Shown: positions 32,701 to 40,275 of the stretch, piece by piece | How positions within the stretch are numbered: position 1 is the first letter of the stretch | Layout: each line of letters opens with the position of its first letter | DNA from: Saccharina japonica | Lineage: Eukaryota > Sar > Phaeophyceae > Laminariales > Laminariaceae | DNA: 64,000 bases | Assembly: GCA_008828725.1 (NCBI GenBank) | Contig: MEHQ01002940.1 | Coordinates: forward strand, 1-64,000 | Direction of reading: 5' to 3' | Made by a program: the position numbers and the translations under genes | Notes under the pieces: generated by a model | Seen by the model: only the letters and a program-made list of their open reading frames with translations | Told to the model about the DNA's origin: nothing | Databases searched by the model: none

Positions 32701-34744
32701 CGGTCTGACTCAGTCAGTACGAAGCGATTGTACTGTCGTCGAAATCAATCAGTATACTGGATTGCAGCAGTATTCCTGTCTCTCCTCTTTCCTCTCTGCT
32801 TCCGACCCGCATTTAGTGGGTTTCCGTACTATAACATGGCGTGTTTATTGGACGTACGCAAGAAAAAACCTGCTGGCGAATATACTGGCCGGGTCAATCA
32901 GTAGATTACTACTGCCAGTCAATCAGCAGATTACTACAGCCAGTAGATTACTACTGCCAGCACATACTGCTGGCAGTACCCAGCCGTGTATCATCATCAT
33001 AACACCGGTGCATGCCCTCATGTTTCGTTTTTTTTGTTTGCCTTTTTTTTTACAGGATGTTCGAAGGACCCGTAAGTGCAGAAGTGGCCACCTCCCTCGT
33101 AGCGGCGGGGCCGGAAACCTTCGAGTGGGGTGATTTCGACGCCAACAATAGGGTGGGTCAAAAGCAACCAACTTGAAAACTAGAGCTTCATTTGCGACTA
33201 CGAGGCGTAAAAGAGCGTTTGTTGAGTTTGCACATATAGAGAGTACGTTTTTTGTTTTTTTCAGCGCGTGATTTGTTTTCCAGAATGGGAAGGTTAAGGT
33301 AAGGTTGAGGGCTGCCGACGCCGAGCAAGGTGCTTTCGGAAGTATGTCTGGTCCAGACCCTTCGCGGAAAGTATCGTAAGGGTCGACTTTATTAGCACCC
33401 TCATTTTACCGTTGGCGAGAAAAACGAGAGCTGAAAAAAAATATACTAAGTATATATTTATATATAAGCCAACGCTCTTTTTCGGTAACTCCCTTCCCTA
33501 TCCGTCCGGTCGTCTCACAGAAGTTGAAGCGAAACCACTCTTGTCTTCCGGAAAATGTAGGCAAGGGTTAGGGTTAGGGTTAGCCCCCGTGTTTGGGTAT
33601 ATTAATATCCATACTTGAAAAAAAAAGAAACTTGACAAACAACTAGGTTTTGGTGGTTACCTGCTGCTGTTCGGATGGGCAGTTCCCAACCGAGCTTTAA
33701 ACTTGACTCTAGCGCCGATCCGTGGACCATAACACCCCGATCGCCATACACGCACGTATGTATTAAGGTGGCACCTAGGGAGCAGCACGGCAACGCATTG
33801 TCGTTGTGGTGTTGGCGCATGCTACGGTAGCCTGCATGCAGGTGCACCCTAAGTTAGTTTCCTGAGGGTGGTCTCTTGGGGAGCTCTATACTAATAGCAA
33901 GTCAAAAACTGATTTTGGGGGGAAAATAAAAGTGCTACGTATTTACCCGATAAGCAATACCATACCAGGTATGGTCTAAGTGTAGAAATGAGCAATACTG
34001 CAACACAAGAATGAAAAAAGTACGACGATTTTGGATTAAGGAGCCTTTCATACTTTCATAGATCGTTCAGAAAACCATTCAGCCAAAAAACGGTACAATA
34101 CCTCTCTATCGTAGCAGCACGGGTCTGGTTCAGCCATATTCTTATTACTGTAGTTCCCTAAGGGTCCTTACATGCTCCTTTTTTTCTATACAAGTGGTCC
34201 TTGTATTTCCGCCCCAGGGTGATCTACTGTGGATGGCCTATTAATAGATGATCTAGTTCCTCCCCTGTCGCTGTGAGAGGTTGTGCAGTAATAGTACAGA
34301 TGCAACGGAGGAAACATTTCCTATGTGTACGTAGATCATGCGGATTATCCGGATCCCACCCGGAAACATGAGCTAGATCATATGTACAGCAGTATCGGGA
34401 ATAGATCTGCCTTGGAAGGCCTACTGCTTATAATAGATCATGAAGTGGGAATCGGTCATCTGCCCCAGGTGCGGAAGGTTTTTACGTCCAAAAAGGCGCT
34501 AATTTCCCCCCGTTTTTTTCCCTCCTCTTTCTCCCCTCCTCTGCGTGTAAAGGTTCTAGAGGAGGCGTTTACGAGCACGGGTGGGGGCTGGAGAGTGCTG
34601 GATGCTTACACCCCGACTCTGCTGCGCGCCGACCTGCACCACGGCAGCGGGGACTGCCTCCACTACTGCGTTCCTGGCCCGATAGACCACTGGGTTAGGT
34701 TGCTCTACAACATTTTACTTGTGGAGACAGCGGAAAAGAGCTAG
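17842..34744 (+). CDS. Gene 1: membrane-anchored PC-esterase/TBL-like SGNH protein, 7 exons (join, introns included in the span)
   Basis: Proposed exons are 17842-18118, 19092-19355, 24018-24276, 25710-25855, 29475-29922, 33056-33152 and 34553-34744. All junctions are GT-AG with compatible phases (1,1,2,1,2,0), giving 1683 nt including stop, about 560 residues. The start is the ATG at 17842 in a strong CACCATGGC context. An N-terminal cytoplasmic segment is followed by a transmembrane anchor (about 66-83) with an RR-flanked, type II topology. After a low-complexity stem comes a PMR5N-like part (GEWTECEG, then MPHWKWRPDDCSL). The SGNH domain has FVGDSL at about 314-319, LNSGAH at 411-416, NTVPGHWGC around 454-462, and the C-terminal DCLH at 531-534 within GDCLHYCVPGPIDHW. 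In plants and animals this fold (TBL, CAS1) moves acetyl groups onto polysaccharides or sialic acid in the Golgi. Which acyl group and acceptor apply here cannot be read from sequence. Exon 2 is the least certain part. Confidence 0.8.
18165..18222. repeat. Perfect-stem hairpin in intron 1, 46 nt after the donor
   Basis: ATGGGAGATGA-CCTCCAAAAAA is answered by TTTTTTGGAGG-TCATCTCCCAT across a short T-rich loop, with one unpaired base per arm. It may be the remains of a tiny foldback element. Confidence 0.8.
18929..19084. mobile_element. TTAA-flanked mini-MITE (piggyBac-like), two copies sharing a TTAA
   Basis: Copies 18929-19000 and 19005-19084 are bordered by TTAA. The consensus runs CCCATTCAGAACTG...CAGTTCTTAAGGGG, with a central ACTAATTCCAAGTAGTTTG. 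TTAA duplications and CCC ends are the hallmarks of piggyBac-superfamily elements. At about 80 bp it is a very small derivative with no coding capacity. Other copies: 19742-19824, 24928-25075 (compound) and 41483-41562, plus fragments near 53040, 53815-53862 and 63350-63385. Confidence 0.65.
19092..19355 (+). CDS. Gene 1 exon 2: stem region (acceptor uncertain)
   Basis: Phase-compatible acceptors are AACAG at 19090-19091, directly after a TTAA-flanked mini-MITE, or CCAAG ending at 19145. The latter follows a better pyrimidine tract and gives a product 18 residues shorter. The encoded segment is acidic then basic with no recognised domain, as expected for a Golgi-type stem. The donor used is GTCTAA at 19356, which keeps the frame into exon 3. 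A better-looking GTAGGT at 19352 would not. This is the weakest exon of the gene. Confidence 0.45.
19742..19824. mobile_element. TTAA-flanked mini-MITE, inverted copy
   Basis: TTAA-CCCCTCAAGAACTGG...CAGTTCTGAATGGG-TTAA, in opposite orientation to the pair at 18929. It is in intron 2 of gene 1. Confidence 0.65.
20564..20670. mobile_element. MITE family 2 (CGGGGGACCATAG ends), copy 1
   Basis: TA-CGGAGGACCATAGTAAATAG at the left end is answered by GGTCCTATTTACTATG at the right. Length is about 107 bp. Other copies: 24608-24792, 28146-28244, 58890-58988. Confidence 0.65.
21190..21312 (+). repeat. RepC dispersed repeat (copy)
   Basis: Characteristic blocks are TAGAGCTCCTCAAGTGACC, AAAAACACGGTGCACCT and CCGTAGCATGCGTC. 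Related copies are at about 20380-20500 (+), 33775-33960 (-) and 46555-46660 (+), often near GGGCCCTTA. Element ends are not resolved. Confidence 0.5.
21320..21430 (+). repeat. RepD dispersed repeat (copy)
   Basis: CCCCTTCGGGATTGTG followed by AAATCCCGGGAGTGTCG and AAGCGTTCGTTCG. Copies are at 24310-24420 (+) and 51550-51630 (inverted, partial). No coding capacity. Confidence 0.5.
22830..22935. repeat. Foldback sequence in intron 2 of gene 1
   Basis: AAGATTGGCCCAAT (left) is answered by ATTGGGCCAATCT (right), with flanking AAGATTTCG / CGAAATCTT also inverted. Probably a small MITE, with no second copy noticed. Confidence 0.55.
23180..23500 (-). mobile_element. tRNA-headed SINE, copy 3
   Basis: On the minus strand the head reads GGCCCCAGTGGTCTAACAGG, then GGTTCCAGTCTTTG, then the shared body (CGACGAGAGTTGACGAGGG and the CCCCGGATCTGAGTTACGAC block). 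It lies in intron 2 of gene 1, antisense to the gene. Confidence 0.7.
23889..23965 (+). repeat. (CCCTC)n pyrimidine tract before exon 3
   Basis: Almost uninterrupted C/T, ending about 50 nt before the exon 3 acceptor. It probably serves as an oversized polypyrimidine tract. Confidence 0.7.
24018..24276 (+). CDS. Gene 1 exon 3: start of the PMR5N-like region
   Basis: The acceptor GCGGCAG follows a striking pyrimidine tract (23889-23965). The exon encodes a Gly-rich linker and then GEWTECEG...WVWDNAEYRFYQ. The pattern of tryptophans and an aromatic-rich end matches the N-terminal PMR5N motif preceding TBL esterase domains. The donor is GTGGGT at 24277 (phase 2). The frame runs on to a stop at 24296 if unspliced. 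Confidence 0.7.
24608..24792. mobile_element. MITE family 2, copy 2 (most complete ends)
   Basis: TA-CGGGGGACCATAGTAAATAG...CTATTTACTATGGTCCCCCG-TA gives perfect TIRs of about 24 bp with TA on both sides. The 185-bp length includes an insert compared with the copies of about 100 bp. TA duplication points to the Tc1/mariner superfamily. Confidence 0.75.
24928..25075. mobile_element. TTAA mini-MITE, compound copy
   Basis: Two copies in opposite orientation are fused: CCCATTCAGAACGG...CCTTAAGAACTGGTCCC and then a second ACTACTTGGAATTAGTGTGG block ending TTTTTTAAGGGGTTGA. The outer TTAA sites are decayed. Confidence 0.55.
25471..25571 (+). repeat. (ACT)n microsatellite
   Basis: About 30 ACT triplets with one short ATTAAT interruption, in intron 3 of gene 1. 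Long poly-Thr, poly-Ser and poly-Val frames over it are artefacts. Confidence 0.9.
25710..25855 (+). CDS. Gene 1 exon 4: W-rich block up to the catalytic glycine
   Basis: Starts after GTGCAG. It encodes CSNLWRK, then MPHWKWRPDDCSL and KFCRVMEGRKGILFV, matching the TBL consensus W-x-W-x-P-x-x-C-x-L followed by a strand leading to GDS. The donor GTGAGC at 25856 splits the first glycine codon of the GDSL motif (phase 1). A long GGGAGG tract begins about 20 nt after the donor. Confidence 0.85.
25875..25990 (+). repeat. (GGGAGG)n purine tract just after the exon 4 donor
   Basis: More than 100 nt of nearly pure G/A with many GGG runs. It is G-quadruplex-prone on the RNA strand of intron 4. Confidence 0.85.
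26588..26708 (+). repeat. (CAGA)n microsatellite
   Basis: About 30 CAGA units with CGGA/GGCA variants. Confidence 0.9.
27127..27640 (+). repeat. RepA dispersed repeat, copy 1
   Basis: A unit of about 500 bp starts at GGTTGGGTTGGC, passes through GGCGGTCACCAAGGCTGGC, GTGTGTATATGGTGAGGC, GAAGTGGCCACACCAG, CGGTTCTTAGTAGGATGCAG and CATGCGACTCGCCCAATACC, and ends in a ATGCATG...ACCCCCCCC poly-C tail. Full copies are at 28569-29037 and 58380-58875; partial copies at 29040-29390, 29990-30150, 30850-30896, 52373-52780 and 59960-60100. No frame or TIR is recognised. The constant poly-C end suggests a retroposon-like tail. Confidence 0.7.
28146..28244. mobile_element. MITE family 2, copy 3
   Basis: CGGGGGCCCGTAGTAAATAG...CTATTTACTATAGCCCCCCG, 99 bp, TA on the left. 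It is in intron 4 of gene 1. Confidence 0.7.
28569..29037 (+). repeat. RepA dispersed repeat, copy 2
   Basis: Same blocks as at 27127 with about 10% differences. It follows a (TA)n run and is in intron 4 of gene 1. Confidence 0.75.
29040..29390 (+). repeat. Tandem array of RepA 3' ends, immediately upstream of gene 1 exon 5
   Basis: Three truncated units repeat GAAAACCC(A/G)ACATG/CGTGCTCCGT, ATGCGAGGGTCTATGG, ACGACTACGGCCATGCA and a C-rich tail. The array ends about 85 bp before the exon 5 acceptor. Confidence 0.7.
29475..29922 (+). CDS. Gene 1 exon 5: GDSL nucleophile block and SGNH core
   Basis: The acceptor CTCTCAG is followed by GC-GAT-AGC-CTG, completing G and giving DSL, so the catalytic serine is the second full codon of this exon (about residue 318). 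Downstream are VDTLVLNSGAH and ILVVRNTVPGHWGC, the usual later core strands of PC-esterases, in which the N/H positions shape the oxyanion hole. The donor is GTATGA at 29923 (phase 2). The exon is flanked on both sides by RepA copies in inverted orientation. Confidence 0.9.
29990..30150 (-). repeat. RepA fragment, inverted, just after gene 1 exon 5
   Basis: GCGAGTCGCATGAAGGGTGA...GGTGTGGCCATTTCTAGAGG is the reverse complement of about 28740-28895. It starts about 68 nt after the exon 5 donor. Confidence 0.7.
31009..32600 (-). mobile_element. Degenerate LINE (non-LTR retrotransposon) reverse transcriptase fragment
   Basis: On the minus strand, a segment near 31660-31751 reads KRWREGVLLNEFKKGDKADPGGYRGITVLS, the first conserved block of LINE reverse transcriptases (FKKGDxxxxxNYRxI). 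Another (31009-31386) has HGVAQGCALSPNLFKVYING, then GLTFAADFV at the place of the catalytic YADD box, then EGLQKHMEKALEYTRKRR. The catalytic box is altered and the frame changes several times between blocks, so this is a dead copy. The upstream part (32050-32600) is Lys-rich linker sequence. It sits in intron 5 of gene 1 in antisense orientation. Endonuclease and 3' end are not seen. Confidence 0.8.
33056..33152 (+). CDS. Gene 1 exon 6
   Basis: The acceptor TTTTTTTTACAG follows a strong T-rich tract. The exon encodes VSAEVATSLVAAG and ETFEWGDFDANNR. No motif of its own is recognised, but phase and composition fit between exons 5 and 7. The donor used is GTGGGT at 33153. A perfect donor-like GTAAGT lies inside the exon at 33072. 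Confidence 0.65.
33563..33583 (+). repeat. Interstitial TTAGGG repeats
   Basis: Three to four GGGTTA units inside intron 6 of gene 1. Confidence 0.75.
34220..34480 (+). repeat. RepB dispersed repeat (GATC-rich), copy 1
   Basis: Shared blocks include GTGAGAGGTTGTGCAG, ATCATGCGGATTATC, CCCACCCGGAAACATGAGCT and AGATCATATG. Related copies are at 43655-43875, 46665-46960 and 53230-53650. Confidence 0.6.
34553..34744 (+). CDS. Gene 1 exon 7: C-terminal DxxH block
   Basis: The acceptor is GTGTAAAG after a C/T-rich tract (34505-34543). It encodes WRVLDAYTPTLLRADLHH, then GDCLHYCVPGPIDHWVRLL and ends at TAG (34742-34744). The DCLHYCxPGPxDxW string is the TBL/PC-esterase signature that supplies the catalytic Asp and His. 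I found no clear AATAAA in the next 250 bp. Confidence 0.9.
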   Translation, partial: VLEEAFTSTGGGWRVLDAYTPTLLRADLHHGSGDCLHYCVPGPIDHWVRLLYNILLVETAEKS

Positions 34745-36205
34745 TAACGATAGCAGCGGCGGCTTGTTGTTCTGTTTCGGCAGGGGTTTGTAGTTCATAA
34801 AAATATGAGTAATCCGACGTTTTGTTTTTTTTTACATTGCCGTCTACAGCAGTAGTGGTTGGTGTGGCATTGGGGTTGATGTCCTGCTGCAGCGTTTTGC
34901 TGGTTGAAACAGCCAGGAGTTTTTATTTTTGTTTTTATTATGAAAATGTAAAAATACGTCAGCTGTGAGTACGACCGATTGACGGTTGAAACTCACCTTT
35001 GCAAGCTACGTGGTATTTATTATTATAAGGAACCCCCTAAAATTAAAATCAGGGGTTTTTGTGTCTTGTAACGATGGACTCGGCCCAGCTCGCATGCGTA
35101 TAGGTGGCGCGGTGTTTTTTTGTGGCGGTAAACAAGTGGAGGACCGATTCCCGAAATCGTGACTTTTATTTGAGAGGTTTGGTTGGTTTTACGTTTTTTT
35201 TTTTCTTCTTTCAAAACAACTGCAGTTGAAGGTACAGATCCGCCTAGGCCGATCGGTGTGGCTGTAGTTTTTTTTTCCTTCTATTTTTGGTGGTAACAGC
35301 GGCAGCAACAGCAACATCAGCAGCAGATTTCGCACGCGAATGCTGCAGCTATCACGCGCCCAACTGCTGAAGTTCAGCAGCGCATTGCTCCTACTACTAC
35401 TCATCATGTCGTCGTCGCGGCAAGCGGGTAATTCAAGCTGGTCTTGTCTTGTGTGTGGTGTTCTAGCGAGCTCGGTCGTTCTGAAAAATACGATTCGAAC
35501 TCATAAAAAAATTGTGCTGTTGAGTGGAATTTAGGCTTGCTTTTTTGCGAGACTCGCCTCACTCCGCTCGCAACGTGTCTTTGTCTTGTGTCGTAAATTC
35601 CTAGCCAGCTCGGGGTTTATGGGGGGAAAAAAAAGCTGCTCCGAGCTCAAGGATATTTTGCTGCGCTGTGTGTGGCGCAAAAGAGAGCTGTTTTTGAGAG
35701 TTTGCCTCACACCACTGGCGATTGCAGAAACTGCCGGACTCGCCACTGCCCAGCAACAACAGCGGTGTCGTGTTTCCACTACTTGTGTCTCCGCTGTACC
35801 AAGCGGGTAGGGCTTGTCTTGTCTTGTGTGCCGTGCTTTAGGTCTTGTCTTGTGTGCCGTGCTTTAGGGGGCTTGATGTTTTCAAAACCTGTTCGGTATG
35901 TGTATGTGTACGTTTCGCGCACTCGAGTTTGTCTCCCGGTGCTTTTGCTTTTTGGCGGTTTGCGAAACGGCCGCAACGGTGGGGTGTTTAAAAATCCCGA
36001 GCATTAAAACAGATTTGTTTTATTTATCTAGTTCAATTATTAATCTTATTTATCTAGTTCAATTCTTAAGTGAAAAATACGGGGAAACCCTTAGCTGTGA
36101 CAAGCTTTCAGAGGCAAGGCAACGCTGCCCCAGCAAAGCAGCCACCGCGGACCAGTAAATAGCGGCGAACACGGTAATCGCAGCCGTGACACGGGAGTGA
36201 AATTA
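34745..36205. other. Non-coding DNA downstream of gene 1
   Basis: Contains a near-repeat of TTGTCTTGTGTGCCGTGCTTTAGG (about 35815-35868, two tandem copies) and loosely repeated AGCTCGG / TTGTCTTG sequences. I see no exon with family support. Confidence 0.35.
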
Positions 36206-36211
36206 GCGTTA

Positions 36212-36636
36212 CAGTAGCCCCCCCCCCAGTAAGGCGGTGGTGTGCGACCAGAGCAAGATGACCGCCTTATAGAGGGAAACCGCCTTATTCATTCCAGGTA
36301 ATGAGTGCAATTCCCCAGTCGCACCAAGCGATTTTGACCGCCTTAGGGCCATTCTTATCGAGCAGCTTTTTTCCATAATTTCCAGTATTTTTTCCAAAAA
36401 AAAAAGGAAATCTTGGAAATCCTGGAAATTATGGAACTATTGGAAATTCTTTAGAGGGCAAAATGTTTGGAAGGCTTCACGTTCCAATAAATGGGGAAAA
36501 AAATGGAAAAAATGGAAATCTAAAAAATTGCGCGAAAAAAAACATGGAAATTTTGGAAATTTATGGCTCCGATAAGAACGACCCTTATAGAGGGATACCG
36601 CCTTACTCAGACCGCCTTATGAGGGGGACCCCTACG
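36212..36636. mobile_element. Pogo-like AAGGCGGT-family relative with a nested insertion
   Basis: The left end TA-CAGTAGCCCCCC and repeated AAGGCGGT / ACCGCCTTAT motifs near both ends relate it to 6092-8069. The right end CCTTATGAGGGGGACCCCTACG is slightly decayed. A TTA-flanked element (36346-36584) interrupts it. Confidence 0.65.
36346..36584. mobile_element. TTA-flanked MITE (Harbinger-like), nested copy
   Basis: TTA-GGGCCATTCTTATCGAG...CGATAAGAACGACCC-TTA, 239 bp, filled with GGAAATTTTGGAAAT-type sequence. A TTA duplication and GGG ends suit the PIF/Harbinger (Tourist) group. The sister copy is at 38575-38816. Confidence 0.7.
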
Positions 36637-37074
36637 TTTTTCAGCGCGTAGCAACCGTTGGTGGGACCCATCTTCTGTGTTGGAAATCGCGGTGAGGCAG
36701 CCATCTCTCTCGAGACAACAATGTCAGCACTACGTACGTAGTCGTGTAGCAACGGCGGGGCCGCGGCCACTACAAGGCGACTGCTGTTCCGGCCCGGCCC
36801 CAGCAACGCAACGGACCGCGGAGCAATAAAAAATAACTGTCGCGGTGTATCTTGTGCGTGGTAATCGCAACTTCGACACAGCGAGCGGTATCAGCAACAA
36901 ATAGCGGTGTATGTAGTAGTAGCCGCAACGATGACAAAGCGGTGTCGGCAATCAGTTGCCGTGACGCTATCGCCCGTACGAGGCAGCAGTCTCAGCACTA
37001 TTACTAGCCATGCAGCAACAACACAGTATGGTTCTGGCCCCTACAAGACAACCATTCCGGCCCCCACACCGTGG

Positions 37075-37528
37075 TATAGCTGTAGCGAGAGCATAGCCCT
37101 TAGGTCGAGAGGTCTAGGGTCGGGATGAGACAGACAGTCTATGCATTGGCTATCTTTGCAAGTACCCTGTGGGTCTTGCCACTGGGAGGCAAAGATCTCA
37201 ACAAGCCGACATACGAAATTCACACTGGGATGGATCAAAATCTGATCAATCTCAAGGTAGGCGATGAACCGATCGAGCCGACGAGGTGCGCTTGTACGCA
37301 TCACAAGGGGTAGAGCGTGCTTCTGGTGTATGGGAGGAAGCCTCCCTGGAAGATGGATGGTAATCTGATTGCTTAAAGCCACAGGTCGTTGCGATGACCA
37401 AGTGAACAAGAGCGAGTGACCAAAAGAGTGGCTACTCGACAAATAGGGAGGGGCCGCAAACACCGCGTCCCCTGTTATTACGAAAACGCCTAATATCGCA
37501 ACTACTAAAACGGTCCTGAAACGTAACA
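37075..37528 (+). repeat. Direct duplication of about 450 bp, first copy
   Basis: Shares GTCTATGCATTG, TATCTTTGCAAGTACCCT, GGTCTTGCCACTGGGAGGC and GGTCGTTGCGATGACCAAGT with 37716-38168, at roughly 641 bp distance. No coding support in either copy. Confidence 0.85.
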
Positions 37529-37715
37529 TCCCCCCTAGCATAATGCGATGACAGGGCAATATGCTACAGCAATCTGGGACTATAACCAAGGGTAAAGAAC
37601 CGCAAGACCCAATACAAAAATAACAGTCTCGGGGATAGGCAAAAACAAACCGAAAAAGTGGTCAGTACACCACTTTGTGGCTGTGGAAACCCGACTTCGA
37701 TTCTCGGATTGGACA

Positions 37716-38168
37716 CCATGTAGCGAGAGCATCGCCCTTAGGTTGAGGGGTCTAGGGTCAGGAGGAGGCAGACAGTCTATGCATTGACTATCTTTGCAAG
37801 TACCCTCTGGGTCTTGCCACTGGGAGGCAAATATCTCAACAAGCCGACATACGGTTTTCATAAGATGGATAGTAATCTGACCAACCTCAAGGTAGGCGAT
37901 GAATCGATCGAGCCGATGAGGTGAGCTCGTACGTATCTCAAGGGGGTAGATCGTGCTTCTGGTGTATAGGGGGAAGTCTCCCTGGAAGATGGATGGTAAT
38001 ATGATTGCTTAAAACCACAGGTCGTTGCGATGACCAAGTAAAGAAGAGCGAGCTACCAAAAGGGCGGCTACTCGACAAAAATGGGGAGGGGCCGCAAACA
38101 CCGCGTCCCCTGTTATTACGAAAACGCCTAATATTGTAACTACTGAAACGGTCCTGAACCGTAACATA
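37716..38168 (+). repeat. Direct duplication of about 450 bp, second copy
   Basis: Second arm of the duplication. It ends just before MITE family 1 copy 2 at 38192. Internal indels show it is not recent. Confidence 0.85.
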
Positions 38169-38191
38169 ACCACGGAAGCTACAATGTAGTA

Positions 38192-38356
38192 CAGGACACC
38201 TCTTAAGAAACAGGCTAATAAGAAAGCCAGGCTGATATTTAGAGGAAAATAATAAATTCGAGAGTCGTTACCTTGAAATGAGTTGTATAGAAAGCACCCC
38301 CTCTCGAATAAGAAACCCAGTCTGGACCAGCTTTCCTGTTTCCTATTATATGTCCT
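38192..38356. mobile_element. MITE family 1, copy 2
   Basis: Same family as 4672-4847: TA on the left, then CAGGACACC, shared interior blocks GGCTAATAAGAAAGCCAGG and CACCCCCTCTCGAATAAG, and TGTCCTA at the right end. It lies just after the second arm of the 37.1/37.7 kb direct duplication. Confidence 0.7.
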
Positions 38357-38574
38357 ATACTGTAGGCAGTGGTGCCAGCAGCAGTGGCATACATAATATA
38401 GCAACCACCGGGTAGATAAATATCGGTGTAAGCAACCGCAACTATGGTAGACACATCAGCTGCGTCGGCAACCAGATCCCCATACGATATGGCCTATTAA
38501 TGATACAAAACGATCGGCTTATTAGACTGTTCCAGGTATACACAAATGGCATTCCAAGGATAAGGCATGCCTTA

Positions 38575-38816
38575 GGGTCGTTCTTTATCGAGCAATTTGC
38601 TTCCAAAATTTTCATTTTTTTTTTCTCCAAAAATAAACAGGAAAAACAGGATATATATATCTTTGGAAAGTTTGGATTTTTAACAGAGGGCAAAATATTT
38701 GGAAGGCTTCGCATTCCAATATTTGTAAATTATTTTTGGAATATACGGACATCCTAAAAATTGCGCGAAACAACTATTGGAAATTTTGGGGGAAAGTTGC
38801 TCGATAAGAACTACCC
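38575..38816. mobile_element. TTA-flanked MITE (Harbinger-like), second copy
   Basis: TTA-GGGTCGTTCTTTATCGAG...CTCGATAAGAACTACCC-TTA, 242 bp, with the same TGGAAGGCTTC and AAATTGCGCGAAA interior blocks as 36346-36584. Length and ends agree, so the borders are reliable. Confidence 0.75.
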
Positions 38817-38819
38817 TTA

Positions 38820-40239
38820 AAGGGCATATGTCTCCCTGAAGCAATCATGGAGCCGCTTGTTCAATCAAGTTTTTCTTGTTGTTAATCCATACACCAGGTA
38901 TGCTTGAAATTGCCCTGAAACGACGCCAAAAAAAACACGCACACACCACTCTGTCCCGAAACATAAGGGCCGTTTGGATGGAAAATTAATATGCAACCTG
39001 TTCTTGTATTTACGCTGGCGGCGTCGATCGATTTCGACCGAAACGTTAAGAGTTTGGAATTTTGATATAAAACGGAATGCGTACATAGGGTCCAGAGGCA
39101 CTGAAACGGAGAGGTCAGCCAGACAAGACAAGCTTAAGCTTTGGGCTACCGCGTCGAGACCCCCTATATCCACGCAGGGAGATATTTTTTTTATAAAAAC
39201 AACCGCGCATCACGGCCGTTTGCCCCAAAAGCATGAGGGAAGGTCCTCGTCTTGGATATATATGGAGTTTGCCACTGCCTCCCAACCTTGGCTGGGCTGG
39301 GTTGCTATTATTCTTCAAAGAAATCCGTTCACTGGTGGCGCAGGTTGAATCACGCCTTCTTACGTACAACATCTCTCTCGTGACCAGCGTTGAGCCGGAA
39401 AATGACGGCCGACGATGCTTCCAAGCTCAACAACAACAAGAATACAAAAATAAAAACCATCATAGCAGGGCATGCCTGCCGACCGACCAAGACCACAACT
39501 AGTGAACGGGTCCTGGACCGATTTCAGAATCGGTTTCGAAACGACGTGATCATCGACGGGTTGATACCCACCTGCCCTACTGACAAAAAAGAGATTGTGG
39601 GTCCGCAAGCAGCTTTTCCCGCGCGCACGTCCAAACAACAGCAACCAATCGAAAAGAGTACGTAGCTAGCGCGGACCCTGGACAGTCTCTCCAGCCCGCC
39701 TTGCACGTAATGGGAGTAGGGCCCCACAATAAATTGGCCAGTCAGGAAACCGCGGGCACGAGATATGTCTTCCTCTCTGTACCAGGTAAACGAAATTGTT
39801 GCATATCGTACGCTGTGTTCCTAGGGCAGCCGCTATCCGCACCACCTCCTGCCCTCATCGGATACCTCTTTCTCTCTCTTTCCCTCTCTTTCTGTCTCCC
39901 CCTCTCTCTGTCTCTCTTTATCTCTCTTTCGGCAGTCTGGCGATACAGTAGTAGTAGTAGTCGGGTGTCGGTCCTTCCCCACCCACCCCATCCCACTGGT
40001 CGATGTAGATGCCGCTACATACATACCACCGAACAAAAAACACGAAAAACACTGGTACCCGGGGTAATAAGTGCGACGAGTCCAAAACAGCAGCGATCAC
40101 GCCCATTTTATTTTTGTTGTTTCTCCCTAAAAGGCATCATTCATTACCAAGTCCTTCTCCTGCATCCCGGAAGCTTGCGCGGCATTCCATTTTTTTTTTC
40201 GTTTCGCATGGCTGGCAAATTGGTCCATCTACCCGTTTT

Positions 40240-40275
<36 letters not shown>

